Shown here: positions 52,466 to 62,320 of the stretch, piece after piece
How positions within the stretch are numbered: the stretch's first letter is position 1
Layout of the letters: the number at the start of each line of letters is the position of its first letter
Notes under the pieces: model-generated
The model's input: the letters and a program-made list of their open reading frames with translations, nothing else
The model's database searches: none
What the model was told of the DNA's origin: nothing
NCBI RefSeq assembly: GCF_000026945.1
Contig: NC_012860.1
Location: forward strand, 2,728,001 to 2,792,000
Length of the DNA stretch: 64,000 nt
DNA from: Candida dubliniensis CD36
Lineage: Eukaryota; Ascomycota; Pichiomycetes; Serinales; Debaryomycetaceae
Direction: 5' to 3'
Program-made: the position numbers and the translations under genes

Positions 52466-53580
52466 TTAATCAGTATCTTTAATTCCTCCTTCACCAATAA
52501 CATAAACACATTCCTTTTCAGGCATATTAGGACTATCCTGTAATTTAGCTACTCTTTCCTCACCTCTTCCCTTTCTAAGTAGAATTCTAGTTGCTGAGGC
52601 ATGAGCTAAAACATGACCACCAACAGGTTTTCTTCCATCAGCTGCTGCAAACAATGCACTAGCTCCAGGATCAGATTGAACTTGGTTTGTTAAAAACACA
52701 GCAATGTTATAATCCTCGGCAACTCTTGTTAAATTTGATAAATGTTGATTTAATTTCTGCTGTCTTTCGTTTAATTCTCCTCGTCCCGAAAAATCAACTC
52801 GGAAACATGCCATGATAGAATCAACTATCAATAGTCTGAATGTACCTTCAGCCAATTCATTACCTAATTGTTCAACCAACTCTATTTGATGCTCACTATT
52901 CAATGCTCGAGCATAAGATATGTTTTCAAGACAAGTGTCAGCATCCACATCATACCTTTCTGCAATTGATCTAATTCTATCTGGTCTGAAAGTACCTTCG
53001 GTGTCAATATATGCCACTCGTCCTTCTCCTCCACCCATATCAGTTGGCAATTGTGCAGCAATACACAAGGTGTGACATAATTGAGTTTTACCACATCGAA
53101 ATTCCCCAAATACTTCAGTAATACTCATTGATTGAATACCACCACCAAGTATTTCATCAAACTGTCTGGATCCAGTCGTGATATGAAATACTTTAGTTCT
53201 CAATTCAGCAACAATAGTGGCAGGAATAAACCCACATTTCTGTCTTGGTTAATAAATGTTATTGTATTGATTAATTAAGAGACTTTATTAAGTACATACT
53301 TTGATTTTCCCTGCTGCTTCTTTTATTTTTTCAACTTTGATTTCACTTAGACCTTTAATCTTAGTCAAGTTTCGTCTAGTTGTGGATAACACTGACTATT
53401 TTACATTTTATTAGTATAAAAAGCAAATCATTGATGAAACAGAAGAAAACTACTGGCAAGCCTTGCCCAACATACTGTGATAGAACATATTCCAGCTGAT
53501 TTCAATTTGTTGATATCACCAGCATTAATCCCTTGATCTTGTAATGAATCTATAGATATTATTGAATCGTCACTACTCAT
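52466..53580 (-). CDS. DLH1: Meiosis-type RecA recombinase Dlh1/Dmc1 (three exons)
   Basis: Exons: 53476-53580 (105 nt), 53300-53395 (96 nt), 52466-53239 (774 nt). All introns are phase 0 and the product is 324 residues. Exon 1 ([20 protein letters not shown]...) and exon 2 ([20 protein letters not shown]...) form the N-terminal helix-hairpin-helix domain of the Dmc1 type. Exon 3 begins [14 protein letters not shown] and carries the ATPase core: Walker [10 protein letters not shown], Walker [10 protein letters not shown], and the L1/L2 loops before [20 protein letters not shown]. The protein catalyses strand exchange between homologues. Dmc1, not Rad51, is indicated by the N-terminal alignment and length. 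It is retained in a species in which classical meiosis has not been seen. Only 162 bases separate it from the ELP4 stop upstream. Confidence 0.95.
53240..53299 (-). other. DLH1 intron 2 (60 nt)
   Basis: Donor GTATGT (53294-53299 on the minus strand), acceptor CAG with AG at 53240-53241. A TATTAAC branch-like sequence lies about a dozen bases before the acceptor. Removal joins GKIK to KCGFIPAT in phase 0, matching the family alignment residue for residue. Confidence 0.92.
53396..53475 (-). other. DLH1 intron 1 (80 nt)
   Basis: Donor GTATGT (53470-53475), branch TACTAAT about 20 bases before the acceptor, acceptor TAG (AG at 53396-53397). A second AG three bases into exon 2 would break the frame, so the TAG is preferred. 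It joins ICSIT to SVLSTTRR. Confidence 0.9.
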
Positions 53581-53742
53581 ATTGTCAAAATTGTTGGTGT
53601 ATTATAACTTTGCAACCAAAAGTGTAAACTACGAAAAAAAAAAAAATAAGAGTTGAAAATGATTCTGGTAAGAATCTATACATATATATATATATTCTAA
53701 TACTATAAAAGAGAGTATGCAATTTTGGTCTTGTTTGATTTA

Positions 53743-55092
53743 CTAAAAATCAATATTCTTGGTTGTAGTACCACCTTCTTGAGTCTGATGATTATCATCT
53801 TTTGAATCATCTTCCACGGGGATACTCCACTCTTCAATTTCAAATTTCTTTCTTCCATTTTTAAAAGCATATTCTCCATCATGTACCATCATCAAACCCT
53901 TTTCTGATAAAACAGGTATCTTAATAATATTAACCAAACCTTGTTGAATCTTTGTTGGTTCATTTTTATAAGCTTTTTCTAACAATTGAGTCATTTCTTG
54001 ATTAAATGGTTGTAGATGAATAATTGCATCAAACAATGATTGAATAAACAACAACAAACTGGAATCCTTGGGGTATAAATCCAATGAAATTGAACATACC
54101 AATACTAAGTTATTAGAAAATTGTCGTACTAAAGAACGTAGCGAATGTATAAATGGGACAATAAATGTAGATGACGAACATGATGGATGATATAACGATG
54201 GATTTAGGATACTGGGAATTATCAATCTAATCACTTTTGTGGGATTTGATCTTAATTGGTTTTTTATTACACTTGAAATTTGATTAATCATAGTACTAAA
54301 GTTAGCATTTAATGGAATAAATGTTATATCTTGTGGATTTGGCCCAGGGACCAATTTTTGTGTTAAATCAAATTGATTATTATAATATTCATAGCTATTA
54401 GAGCTTTCAGTTTCATCTTTATCTTTACTTTCTGGTTTCTTGTTTAAACCATACCTCCATGCAATTTTTAAATTTGGATCTGTAGTTGCCCTAGTGGTTG
54501 TTGATGGAGCATTGGACAAATTGGAAACACTCACTTTTGATTCATTCTCCATAATTTTTGCCTTTTTCTGTTCTTTTGAAGACCCTTTGTAAATACCAGG
54601 CAAATCATTAGCCCATTGCTGATTCATACCTAATACAATAACATGAGCATTTACATCGTTTGAAATTCTATTGTGCAAAATACCTTGTGAAGCAAATGCC
54701 CTCAACAATACTGAGGAAAAATCTGTAGTACCAGATTCCTCAATTAATAATGAATTCCCAAGTGGTAATCCTTGGTGTAGCAAGATTTTATCTAGATCAG
54801 AACTTCCAGTTGATGTAGTTGGTTGAGAAGTCATTAATGATGGTCTCACTCCTGGATTTTGCATGATCTGGATAGCATTATCTTTTTCAATTGATTTAGG
54901 TTTGGCTTTTAATTGGAATGATGAAGTTGGTGTTCCAGTGACACCTCTACCAGTTACTGCGGGTGCTCTTCCACCCAATGGAGGTGTGCGTCCTGGAACA
55001 ATACCTGGAGTTCTAGCCGGGATTGAACCAATTGGACCTCTATTTGGAGCAGGATTTCCACCTATTATTTCACCTCTTTTTCTAAATGACAT
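53743..55092 (-). CDS. ELP4: Elongator complex subunit Elp4 (PAXNEB family)
   Basis: A 449-residue protein. I start it at ATG 55092 (MSFRKRGEIIGGNPAPNRGP): upstream in-frame ATGs exist as far as 55287 but would add an implausible hydrophobic/poly-Phe stretch coded by an A tract. The Gly/Pro-rich N-terminus precedes the RecA-like fold (about 100-420): SGSSDLDKILLHQGLPLGNSLLIEE, the PAXNEB core (MNQQWANDLPGIY, DPNLKIAWRYGLNKK) and RLIIPSILNPSLYHPS. Elp4-Elp5-Elp6 form the hexameric ATPase ring of Elongator, which makes the xm5U wobble modifications of tRNA. Walker motifs are degenerate, as usual for Elp4. Confidence 0.93.
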   Translation of the reverse strand: MSFRKRGEIIGGNPAPNRGPIGSIPARTPGIVPGRTPPLGGRAPAVTGRGVTGTPTSSFQLKAKPKSIEKDNAIQIMQNPGVRPSLMTSQPTTSTGSSDLDKILLHQGLPLGNSLLIEESGTTDFSSVLLRAFASQGILHNRISNDVNAHVIVLGMNQQWANDLPGIYKGSSKEQKKAKIMENESKVSVSNLSNAPSTTTRATTDPNLKIAWRYGLNKKPESKDKDETESSNSYEYYNNQFDLTQKLVPGPNPQDITFIPLNANFSTMINQISSVIKNQLRSNPTKVIRLIIPSILNPSLYHPSCSSSTFIVPFIHSLRSLVRQFSNNLVLVCSISLDLYPKDSSLLLFIQSLFDAIIHLQPFNQEMTQLLEKAYKNEPTKIQQGLVNIIKIPVLSEKGLMMVHDGEYAFKNGRKKFEIEEWSIPVEDDSKDDNHQTQEGGTTTKNIDF

Positions 55093-55386
55093 GTTTGGTT
55101 GGATGGTATCTTGATATGTGTTTATGAAATTGTCTAAAGAAATGAAAAAAAAAAAAAAAAAAAAAAAAAAGAAATGAGATGGAGGAGGAAGAAGATAGAT
55201 GATGATGATGATTACATAAGAAAATAATAACAAAAGGGGTGAGCTTAAGAGAGAAAAACTGGTAACAATGCAAATTGAGAAAAACATGACAAAAATTTAT
55301 TAGTAACGTTAACGGTTAATCTTCAACTACACCTTTTTAGATCTCCTTATTTCCTGAAACCCACTGAAACCCATCATCAAAACAAA
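55093..55386. promoter_or_regulatory. Divergent ELP4/TMS1 promoter region with a 27-base A tract
   Basis: 294 bases between divergent starts. An uninterrupted run of 27 adenines (55144-55170) sits 52 bases from the ELP4 start. Long poly(dA:dT) tracts exclude nucleosomes and often mark promoters in yeasts; this one could serve both genes. The tract is also likely to vary in length. Confidence 0.65.
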
Positions 55387-56808
55387 ATGGGTGCTGCGAT
55401 TTCATTACCTTTGATGCCTATAACATCACTAGCATCATGTTGCGGAGCTGCTGCCTGTTCAGCATTTTGTACTTCAATTGGTGGTACTTTCAAATCATCA
55501 ATAATGACAAGAATCACTTATGCAATACTATTATTGATTAATTCTTTATTATCATGGATAGCTTTATCACCATTTATTATAAATAAAATAGAGAAAGCAA
55601 CTTTTGGATTTATAAACATTAGTTGTGGACCAGATGGAAGTCAATGTATTAGTTTTACTTCTGTGCATAGAATTAATTTTGCTCTTGGTATATTACATTT
55701 GATATTAGCCAGTTTATTGGTGAATGTTAAATCAACAGCTAATCCTAGAGCTATAATTCAAAATGGTTGTTGGAAATTAAAGATATTTGCTTGGATAACA
55801 TTTATAATTGTCAATTTTATTATTATACCCGATAGTTTTTTCATATTTTATGGGAATAATATTGCCATAATTTTTTCCACAATTTTCTTAGGAATTGGAT
55901 TGATTTTATTAGTTGATTTTGCTCATGCTTGGGCAGAGAAATGTTTAGAAAAAATAGAAATGGAAGAATTGACTGGTGAAGGTGATGCCAGTTTTTGGAA
56001 AAAATTATTAATTGGAGGCACTTTGGCCATGTATTCCGGAAGTATTATTTTGACGATTCTAATGTATTGGTTTTTCGCTGGTAGTGGATGTTCTATGAAT
56101 AAAACAGCAATTTCATTGAATTTAGTCTTTTCAGTTATTATTTCCGCAATGTCAATTCATAATACAATTCAAGAATATAACCCTAATGCAGGGTTAGCAC
56201 AATCATCAATGGTGGTATTTTATTGTACTTATCTCGTGATGAGTGCTGTGGCATCGGAACCTGATGATAAGTTTTGTAATCCATTAATTAGATCTAGAGG
56301 TACTAGAACTGCTAGTGTTATTTTAGGGGATTTTTTCACTTTTATAGCTGTTGCTTACACTACCACTAGAGCAGCAGCAAATTCTGCCTTTAGTAGTGAA
56401 TCTAGTGCAAACTTTGTGTCTACAGGAATCACTACTCAACAACCATCAGCTAGAAATGAGATGAGATACCAAGCAATCAAACAAGCAGTTGATGAAGGAC
56501 TGTTACCAGAAAGTGCATTAAATCAATTGGATTTATATGAAGATGAAGATGTTAATGATGAAGAAATACAATCAGTGCAGTACAATTATTCTTTGTTTCA
56601 TATTATTTTCTTTTTGGCTACTCAATACGTTGCTACATTATTAACAATAAATGTTAAACAAGACGATTACGGTGATTTCGTTCCCGTGGGGAGAACTTAT
56701 TTTGCCAGTTGGGTCAAAATTATAAGTTCATGGGTTTGTTTTGTGTTGTATGGTTGGAGTTTATTGGCTCCAGTTATTTGGCCCGATAGATTCGGAATTC
56801 AAGTTTAA
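55387..56808 (+). CDS. TMS1: Serine-incorporator family membrane protein Tms1
   Basis: A 473-residue SERINC/TDE1 protein, equal in length to yeast Tms1. The N-terminus is typical (MGAAISLPLMPITSLASCCGAAACSAFC is the family's Cys-rich start; only its position at 1-28 matters). About ten hydrophobic segments follow, with the family features RITYAILLLINSLLSW (about 41-56), GCWKLKIFAWI (about 127-137) and the final FASWVKIISSWVCFVLYGWS. It resides in vacuolar/endosomal membranes; SERINCs were proposed to aid phosphatidylserine and sphingolipid synthesis and act as lipid scramblases in animals. CTG codon 56500-56502 lies in the EGxLPESAL motif, where Ser seems more natural. Confidence 0.93.
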   Translation: MGAAISLPLMPITSLASCCGAAACSAFCTSIGGTFKSSIMTRITYAILLLINSLLSWIALSPFIINKIEKATFGFINISCGPDGSQCISFTSVHRINFALGILHLILASLLVNVKSTANPRAIIQNGCWKLKIFAWITFIIVNFIIIPDSFFIFYGNNIAIIFSTIFLGIGLILLVDFAHAWAEKCLEKIEMEELTGEGDASFWKKLLIGGTLAMYSGSIILTILMYWFFAGSGCSMNKTAISLNLVFSVIISAMSIHNTIQEYNPNAGLAQSSMVVFYCTYLVMSAVASEPDDKFCNPLIRSRGTRTASVILGDFFTFIAVAYTTTRAAANSAFSSESSANFVSTGITTQQPSARNEMRYQAIKQAVDEGLLPESALNQLDLYEDEDVNDEEIQSVQYNYSLFHIIFFLATQYVATLLTINVKQDDYGDFVPVGRTYFASWVKIISSWVCFVLYGWSLLAPVIWPDRFGIQV

Positions 56809-57198
56809 GCTAATGACTTTTCTAGATACTTTTGTTTTTATTTGAAGTATTAGGCATTGTTAAGTAAAGTAGAGTAATATAAGATATAGTTTAATTAAAG
56901 CTTTATATTATTGTAATGTGGAATGGAGTGGTATTTGCAACTTTGGTGTGATACCTATAAAAACAAGCTCGCCAATTCATACCCGTATTAGGAAGTCTAC
57001 AATGTTAAATAGTTTCTATTGGTTGAAAAAAGTGAGACTGTTAGTGTACAAAGGGAGAAAAAAAAAAAAAAAGACTTCACCATTGGAAGCCTCAAAAAAC
57101 ATATACATTGAAAAATTTTGAAAGTCCTTTCTCCTTTTGATTCTACAAGTCAATACAATACAACACCCTTTCATTCCTAATTATTCATAAAAATAATA
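56809..57198. other. TMS1/ATP20 intergenic region
   Basis: 390 bases between tandem genes, with an A tract at 57059-57071. No gene is supported. Confidence 0.5.
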
Positions 57199-57543
57199 AT
57201 GTCTTCTATCATAACTTCTATTGTTACTAAAACTACTGGACTTGCCAACTGTGCTGTTTATTGGGCCAAAGTGGGTGCTGAATTAAGTAAGGCCGTTTAT
57301 AAAGCTGAAGGTTTAAAACCACCATCAAGCAAAGAATTTGAATTAGTTTATAAAAATGCTTTAAAATTTATTAAAACACCAAGTGAACAACAAAAATTTT
57401 TGCAACAAGCTAAAAATTTCCAACCAACTAAAGAATGTGCTTATAAAGTTGGGATTTATGGTATTCAATTATTAGCTTTCTTTTCTGTTGGTGAAGTTAT
57501 TGGTAGAAGACAACTTACTCCTTATGTGCCTTCTCATCATTAG
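57199..57543 (+). CDS. ATP20: Mitochondrial F1Fo-ATP synthase subunit g
   Basis: A 114-residue protein, against 115 in yeast. The N-terminal half is amphipathic (ANCAVYWAKVGAELSKAVYKAEGLKPPSSKEFE). A single membrane helix near the C-terminus (about 86-104, VGIYGIQLLAFFSVGEVIG) carries the GxxxG motif (GEVIG) needed for dimerisation of the synthase with subunit e. Subunit g is not catalytic; it shapes cristae by forming ATP synthase dimer rows. It converges on CHR1. Confidence 0.93.
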   Translation: MSSIITSIVTKTTGLANCAVYWAKVGAELSKAVYKAEGLKPPSSKEFELVYKNALKFIKTPSEQQKFLQQAKNFQPTKECAYKVGIYGIQLLAFFSVGEVIGRRQLTPYVPSHH

Positions 57544-57949
57544 ATGAAATAAGTAAAGAAATAGAAATAGAAGAAGGATAATTGGTTTTTATTTTTGATA
57601 TAGTACATTTGTGGAATGCTTTGTTTTTTCTTGAATCTTGAATTTTGTAAATTATTTAATTATATAAAAGTATGTGTATTTCATTAGATATATATATTCA
57701 TACATTTACCGTATTTATTAGATTTAATATCGAAAAACTTTTGATATTGAAATTAAGTAATTAGTGCAGAATTATTGTGAAAAACATCTTAAAACACATT
57801 CAGACGAGCAAATTGATAATTACGGTAGTTATGGTGTGAGGAAGAGTTGACGGTTTTAAAAGTAAAAAATATTCAAATAGAAAATTATCAAGTCTATCTT
57901 GAATTGAATCTATAAACTAAAATGCTACTCTACTACACCACAACATACC
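57544..57949. other. ATP20/CHR1 convergent 3' region
   Basis: 406 AT-rich bases between two stops. Only TA-rich 3' end signals are seen (around 57662-57700); no further gene. Confidence 0.5.
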
Positions 57950-59641
57950 TTACTCTTCATTCTCATTGGAATGTGATTCCTGTTTTCTTCTCTTTGATGC
58001 AGCTATCATATCTTGTCTTTGCTTTCTCTTTTGTTTTATAACTTTAGGAACCGTACTAATTTTCTTACGTTGAATCTCATGAGTCTTGATTTGTTTCTTC
58101 TCTTTTTTCGATAATTTACCCATATCTTCCATCCATTGACTATATCCATCATTACATCCTGATTGTTTCATGACATTAAGTATTGGTTTAATAGCTTTAT
58201 CATCTTCTTTGGTGAAAAAAGTTACCGCTTTACCGGATTTACCACCTCTACCAGTTCTACCAATTCTATGGACATATGCTTGAGCACTTTGGGGTACATC
58301 ATAATTTATAACTAAATTGACTCCTTTAAAATCAACCCCACGAGCCAATACATCCGTAGTAATCAAGACCCAAATATCCCCATTTTTAAATCGTTTAATG
58401 ACTTCTTCTCTTTGTTTAGGGGTTCTTTCAGCATGAATAACATCGACATTTAATCTATCATATAATAATTCATGGAATAAAGCTTTAGCTCTAGTGATTG
58501 ATTGTAAAAAAATTATAATTGGTGGTTTGAATTCCCCTTGTTGAATCATTTGTCTAATGGCCAATAATTTCCCTTGTTCATTACCAGTGAAAACTAATTT
58601 TTGATCAATAGTATTACTAGCTGCTTCTTTATGACCAATAATTATTCGAAGAGGATCTTTCATTATAGAATGAGCCATTTCTTCTACACTAGAAGGAATA
58701 GTAGCTGAAAAAATCGATTTTCTAATTTTTGGATTAATACAATGTGTCAAAATTTCATCAGTTTGTTCAGCAAATCCATGATCAAATAATTTATCGGCTT
58801 CATCAATAATTAATTGTTCAATTTTGGATAAATCCATATTCCCTTGTTTAACCACATCTATTAATCTTAATGGTGTCGAAACAATAATATCGTATTTCGA
58901 TGATTTAATAATATTATTGTTTAATTTACTGGCTAATTGTTTGGATAGTATTGCCACATTGATTTGTTTACATCCACGAGTTATAATTTCTAGTTCTTGG
59001 AAAATTTGTACTGCTAATTCATTAGTAGGTGAGATAATTAATCCTCTAATTCCATAATTTTTCGATACAGTTTTAGATAAGATTTGTTGTACCAAAGGTA
59101 TTAAAAATGCTAAAGTTTTACCAGAACCTGTAGGAGCACATGCAATCAAATCTCGATTATTTAATGTGATAGGGATCGATTCACATTGAATTGTTGTTGG
59201 TTCAATAAATTCATTCTCAATTAAATTAGATAACACTTTTTTATTAATATGAAATCTTCCAATCATATCTTGAAATGATCCAATGGGGATAGGTATATCA
59301 TCACCAGTAACTTTTGATTTATGTAAATTTCTAAATGTTTGAGCATCTTCTTCAGTAGTTAATTCAAGTGGTGGAATTTCTTCTTGTTCCTCAATTCCCT
59401 TCTTCTCCAGTTGTTCTTCTTTATTACTACCAGAAGAATTTGTTAATTGATCACCTTTACCAGTAGTAGTATGTTTTCTTGTGTGAAAGAAATCAGTTTC
59501 CTTTTCAACTTCGTGTAGTAATGATTCTTGTTTGTGTTTTTGCTTTTGAGTTTGCTTTTCTGAAGGTAAGGCATAATCAGTAGTTATACCTTTCTTTTTA
59601 TTCAAAGAGGCACCTCTACTTAAAATTCTGAAAATATCCAT
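57950..59641 (-). CDS. CHR1: DEAD-box RNA helicase Rok1 (Candida Chr1)
   Basis: A 563-residue helicase from ATG 59641 ([18 protein letters not shown], matching the Rok1 N-terminus); yeast Rok1 has 564. All helicase motifs are present: Q motif [11 protein letters not shown], motif [11 protein letters not shown] (near 167), [21 protein letters not shown] as [10 protein letters not shown] (near 279), SAT (IFSATIPSS, near 313), then the second RecA domain with [14 protein letters not shown] and [10 protein letters not shown] (near 462). A basic tail follows. The distinctive Rok1 segments [11 protein letters not shown] and MIAASKRRK are present. It acts in early 18S rRNA maturation, helping release of snR30. 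The upstream region has an A(n)T(n) RRPE-like stretch, as in ribosome-biogenesis genes. Confidence 0.95.
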   Translation of the reverse strand: MDIFRILSRGASLNKKKGITTDYALPSEKQTQKQKHKQESLLHEVEKETDFFHTRKHTTTGKGDQLTNSSGSNKEEQLEKKGIEEQEEIPPLELTTEEDAQTFRNLHKSKVTGDDIPIPIGSFQDMIGRFHINKKVLSNLIENEFIEPTTIQCESIPITLNNRDLIACAPTGSGKTLAFLIPLVQQILSKTVSKNYGIRGLIISPTNELAVQIFQELEIITRGCKQINVAILSKQLASKLNNNIIKSSKYDIIVSTPLRLIDVVKQGNMDLSKIEQLIIDEADKLFDHGFAEQTDEILTHCINPKIRKSIFSATIPSSVEEMAHSIMKDPLRIIIGHKEAASNTIDQKLVFTGNEQGKLLAIRQMIQQGEFKPPIIIFLQSITRAKALFHELLYDRLNVDVIHAERTPKQREEVIKRFKNGDIWVLITTDVLARGVDFKGVNLVINYDVPQSAQAYVHRIGRTGRGGKSGKAVTFFTKEDDKAIKPILNVMKQSGCNDGYSQWMEDMGKLSKKEKKQIKTHEIQRKKISTVPKVIKQKRKQRQDMIAASKRRKQESHSNENEE

Positions 59642-59944
59642 TATTGAATTGCTTGGGGGTGGAAGAGGAACTAAATTGGGCAAATCAAAAAGACAGAAAA
59701 AAATTAGCCTTTGAGATGAGATTGAATGAATGGGAAAGGTTTGTTAAAGATGATCTCTCTCTCTCTTTATAGCAATGTCGTGTAAATACCACCAATATTA
59801 CATTTCCACCAATTCTCTTTTTTTCTGTTCTGTTAAGAGAAAAATTTTTTTTTTTTTCACAGTATAAACCATCAAAAGTAGGACCAACAAATTCACTTGG
59901 TCAACACACCATTATAAGATTTTAACTCTGGTTTGAAGCAAGTG
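59642..59944. other. Divergent CHR1/MRPL15 promoter region
   Basis: 303 bases between divergent starts, with a CT repeat near 59754-59768 and an AGAAAAATTTTT stretch (59838-59859) resembling an RRPE element. It presumably serves both genes. Confidence 0.5.
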
Positions 59945-60607
59945 ATGATTAGTAACATACGACAATTATCCAGTAGAATAACTGGTAAACAATATACAAT
60001 ATTTGCCAGATCGATCTATCTACACAAGGGACCAAGAATTGAAGGTCTTAAAAGAGATCCAGAAGCAGCATTCGTTAATCCAAAGGGAATCAAATACGGA
60101 TTAAATGAAACCAACATCAATCATATCAAGTCATTTTTGGGTGATAAATACAATATACCAGATGAAATAGCATTACAAGTGATAACTCATAAATCCTTTG
60201 GTAATGGTATCAAACCATATAATGAGAAATTAGCTGCCATGGGAAGTAAATTATTGTCATTATATTTTGCCAAATATGTAACTAATCAACCTTGTAAACA
60301 TGAAAATGGAGTGGAGGGGAAAAATTTGGATGTTTTGGGATCACCAATGTCAAGAGAATTACCAAGTTTGAAAACAGCAGCTATATTTGCTAAATTAAAT
60401 AATATTAATGAAATAATGTTTTGGCATACTAGAAATTCAACATTAGGATTTGAAAGTAGTGGGGAATTGAAAGTAAGTGGTGAATTATTATACAGTTTAG
60501 TTGGTGCTGTCAATTTTTTTCATGGTAAGAATAAAGCAGAAGAATTTATTACTGAGAAATTAGTCGATCAATTTGAAAAAATCAGTGCCCAAAATGTAAG
60601 AAACTGA
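59945..60607 (+). CDS. MRPL15: Mitochondrial large-subunit ribosomal protein mL57 (RNase III-like)
   Basis: A 220-residue protein from ATG 59945 (MISNIRQLSSRITGKQYTIFARSIYLHKGPR, a mitochondrial presequence). The frame is open further back only through a non-ATG codon. Residues ~55-205 form an RNase III-like fold with IALQVITHKSFGNG at the place of the first helix and NEKLAAMGSKLLSLYFAKYV at the RNase III signature. The acidic catalytic residues of that signature are replaced (Ser in place of Asp after the Gly), which fits the structural, non-catalytic mL57 protein. The second conserved patch is SGELLYSLVGAVNFFHGKNKAEEFI. It is a component of the mitochondrial 54S subunit. Confidence 0.88.
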   Translation: MISNIRQLSSRITGKQYTIFARSIYLHKGPRIEGLKRDPEAAFVNPKGIKYGLNETNINHIKSFLGDKYNIPDEIALQVITHKSFGNGIKPYNEKLAAMGSKLLSLYFAKYVTNQPCKHENGVEGKNLDVLGSPMSRELPSLKTAAIFAKLNNINEIMFWHTRNSTLGFESSGELKVSGELLYSLVGAVNFFHGKNKAEEFITEKLVDQFEKISAQNVRN

Positions 60608-61697
60608 ATTTCAGGCAATTGAATTAATTGAATGCTGGGATGAAATATCTATATATTCACAAAAAAAGAATAACAAAAGGTTGAGGATGTTACTATACAC
60701 CCTATAAAGCTTAATGATGAAAAACGAAAAACAGTAGAGTTGTTTTTTTAAGTCATTTGATTGTATTTTTTTTACAGAACTTTTTCAAATATATTTGTAC
60801 ATAGACATTTGATAGTATGAGGAAAGGTTGTAGAATTATTATTATTATGATCACTTGTAGATGTTAATATTGTTTGACAGCAATGGATTATGTGCATATG
60901 TCAAATTGGAGGGAAACAATTAAGGCAGAACCAGACGTCAAATTGTAACCTACGCAAAACCACCCGCAATGCAAATAGTCATTAAGCGATGAACTTAAAC
61001 CATGCTCTAAAAGAGCAGTGAAGAAAGCTATTGATACATATATAGTCTAATCAATAGGTAATATGATTATTGAACTTAGTCTCGAGAAATAGACAAGTTT
61101 TGCAACAGAGTTCTTGGTTGTAAGATTTTTGTCGGTGCTGCAAAAAAAAAAAAAAAGAATAGCTTGCCCATTATACAAATCAAATTGAAAAACAGAAAAG
61201 AACTCTGAGTTAAACACTTAAGACAGTTTTAGTCTCAACTGCGTTATACAAAACGGGCCATTGAATTATGTTATTGCATTCTGAGCCAAGAAAGGAATAA
61301 TATCAAATGAATTCAGCTTCAACTTTCAAAACAAGAGTGTGCCTCTACAAACGCAACGAACCAATTTTACATCAATACTGATTGACCTTTAACCAAAGAA
61401 ATAAGGTGACAATTTTGAATTACTCGTCTTGGTTAAATGAAAAAGAGCCACGGAACCTTGAGGTCTGGGTGTAAACTAGAAGTTCCAATTCTCGTCGGCT
61501 CTGTCCGGCGAAAACTGCCGTCCCTCCCCTTATAACATCAATATCTTGACATATTCATAACCACTAAAGCCAGGGTTATTCTAACTGAACAGGGTACTAA
61601 CAAAGAATTTACCTAAAAAGGGGAAAAAATCAAGGGATTGAAAAAAAAAAAATTCCTTGTAAACTGTTGGTTGAATAGATCGGCTACTTTTTTTGTG

Positions 61698-61703
61698 ACG
61701 CGT
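61698..61703. promoter_or_regulatory. MCB-type ACGCGT, distal to SPA2
   Basis: Perfect ACGCGT about 1.0 kb upstream of the SPA2 start. The pairing with a second copy at 62315 raises the chance that it is functional. Confidence 0.4.
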
Positions 61704-62314
61704 CTGTTCACCATTCACCCCCCCTTTCTTTCTTCCGACAAGTAAATTGGGTCGGTGAAGGCTCTTATTGTTTTTTTTGTGTGAGATGAAACACAAAGCT
61801 AGTTTTTTTTGTTCGATTTACTTTTTACTTTTCGTGTAAGTGTGGATAAATTAAACTAAGAAATTCCTTGGTTGTGTTGGTAACACATTGATTAAAAATA
61901 TAATTGCAGATTAGTCTAACAATTTTTATTCCCAACAGCCAGCCAACTATCTGCAGTTAATATATACATAAACAATAGGGAGTTGAAGAATAGATTCTAT
62001 TGATTTTTATGAGTAAGATAGTGCCGAAGAAGTCACCCACCTAGGTTGAAAGACCAACCAGAATTCTTGGCCAAGTGATCTCGAACTTTTGGGCTCAACT
62101 CCTGTTCTGCAAACAAATCTACTACAATTATGAAAATTTCATTTCTTTTTTTTGTGATCTGTGTGATCTGTGTTAATTATTCGTAGTTGTGTTACTATGT
62201 TCTTTTGCTCATCATCACCACCACTACTTTTCCTGTATTCTGTTCCTATTCCTTCCTAAACGACTTACTTAATTACTGCCCTCTCTCTGCTTCTACTTTA
62301 TAATTACATCTGAT

Positions 62315-62320
62315 ACGCGT
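62315..62320. promoter_or_regulatory. MCB-type ACGCGT, proximal to SPA2
   Basis: Perfect ACGCGT about 370 bases before the SPA2 start, within normal distance for a cell-cycle element. Confidence 0.45.

Noticed and set aside
55093..55287. Signal-peptide-like extension of ELP4
   Set aside because: It arises from reading through a poly(A) tract and its flanks; Elp4 is not secreted and the conserved start is downstream.
59642..59683. 14-residue N-terminal extension of CHR1
   Set aside because: It begins with [13 protein letters not shown] at 59641 aligns with the Rok1 start.
61444..61502. Possible degenerate tRNA (acceptor-like AGAGCC/GGCTCT and TTCCAAT loop-like sequence)
   Set aside because: Only 59 bases, no D arm or anticodon stem, and the T-loop core has C in place of the purine. 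Kept only as an inverted repeat.
61581..61796. 71-codon minus-strand frame upstream of SPA2
   Set aside because: Built largely from poly-A/T tracts; no protein-like pattern.
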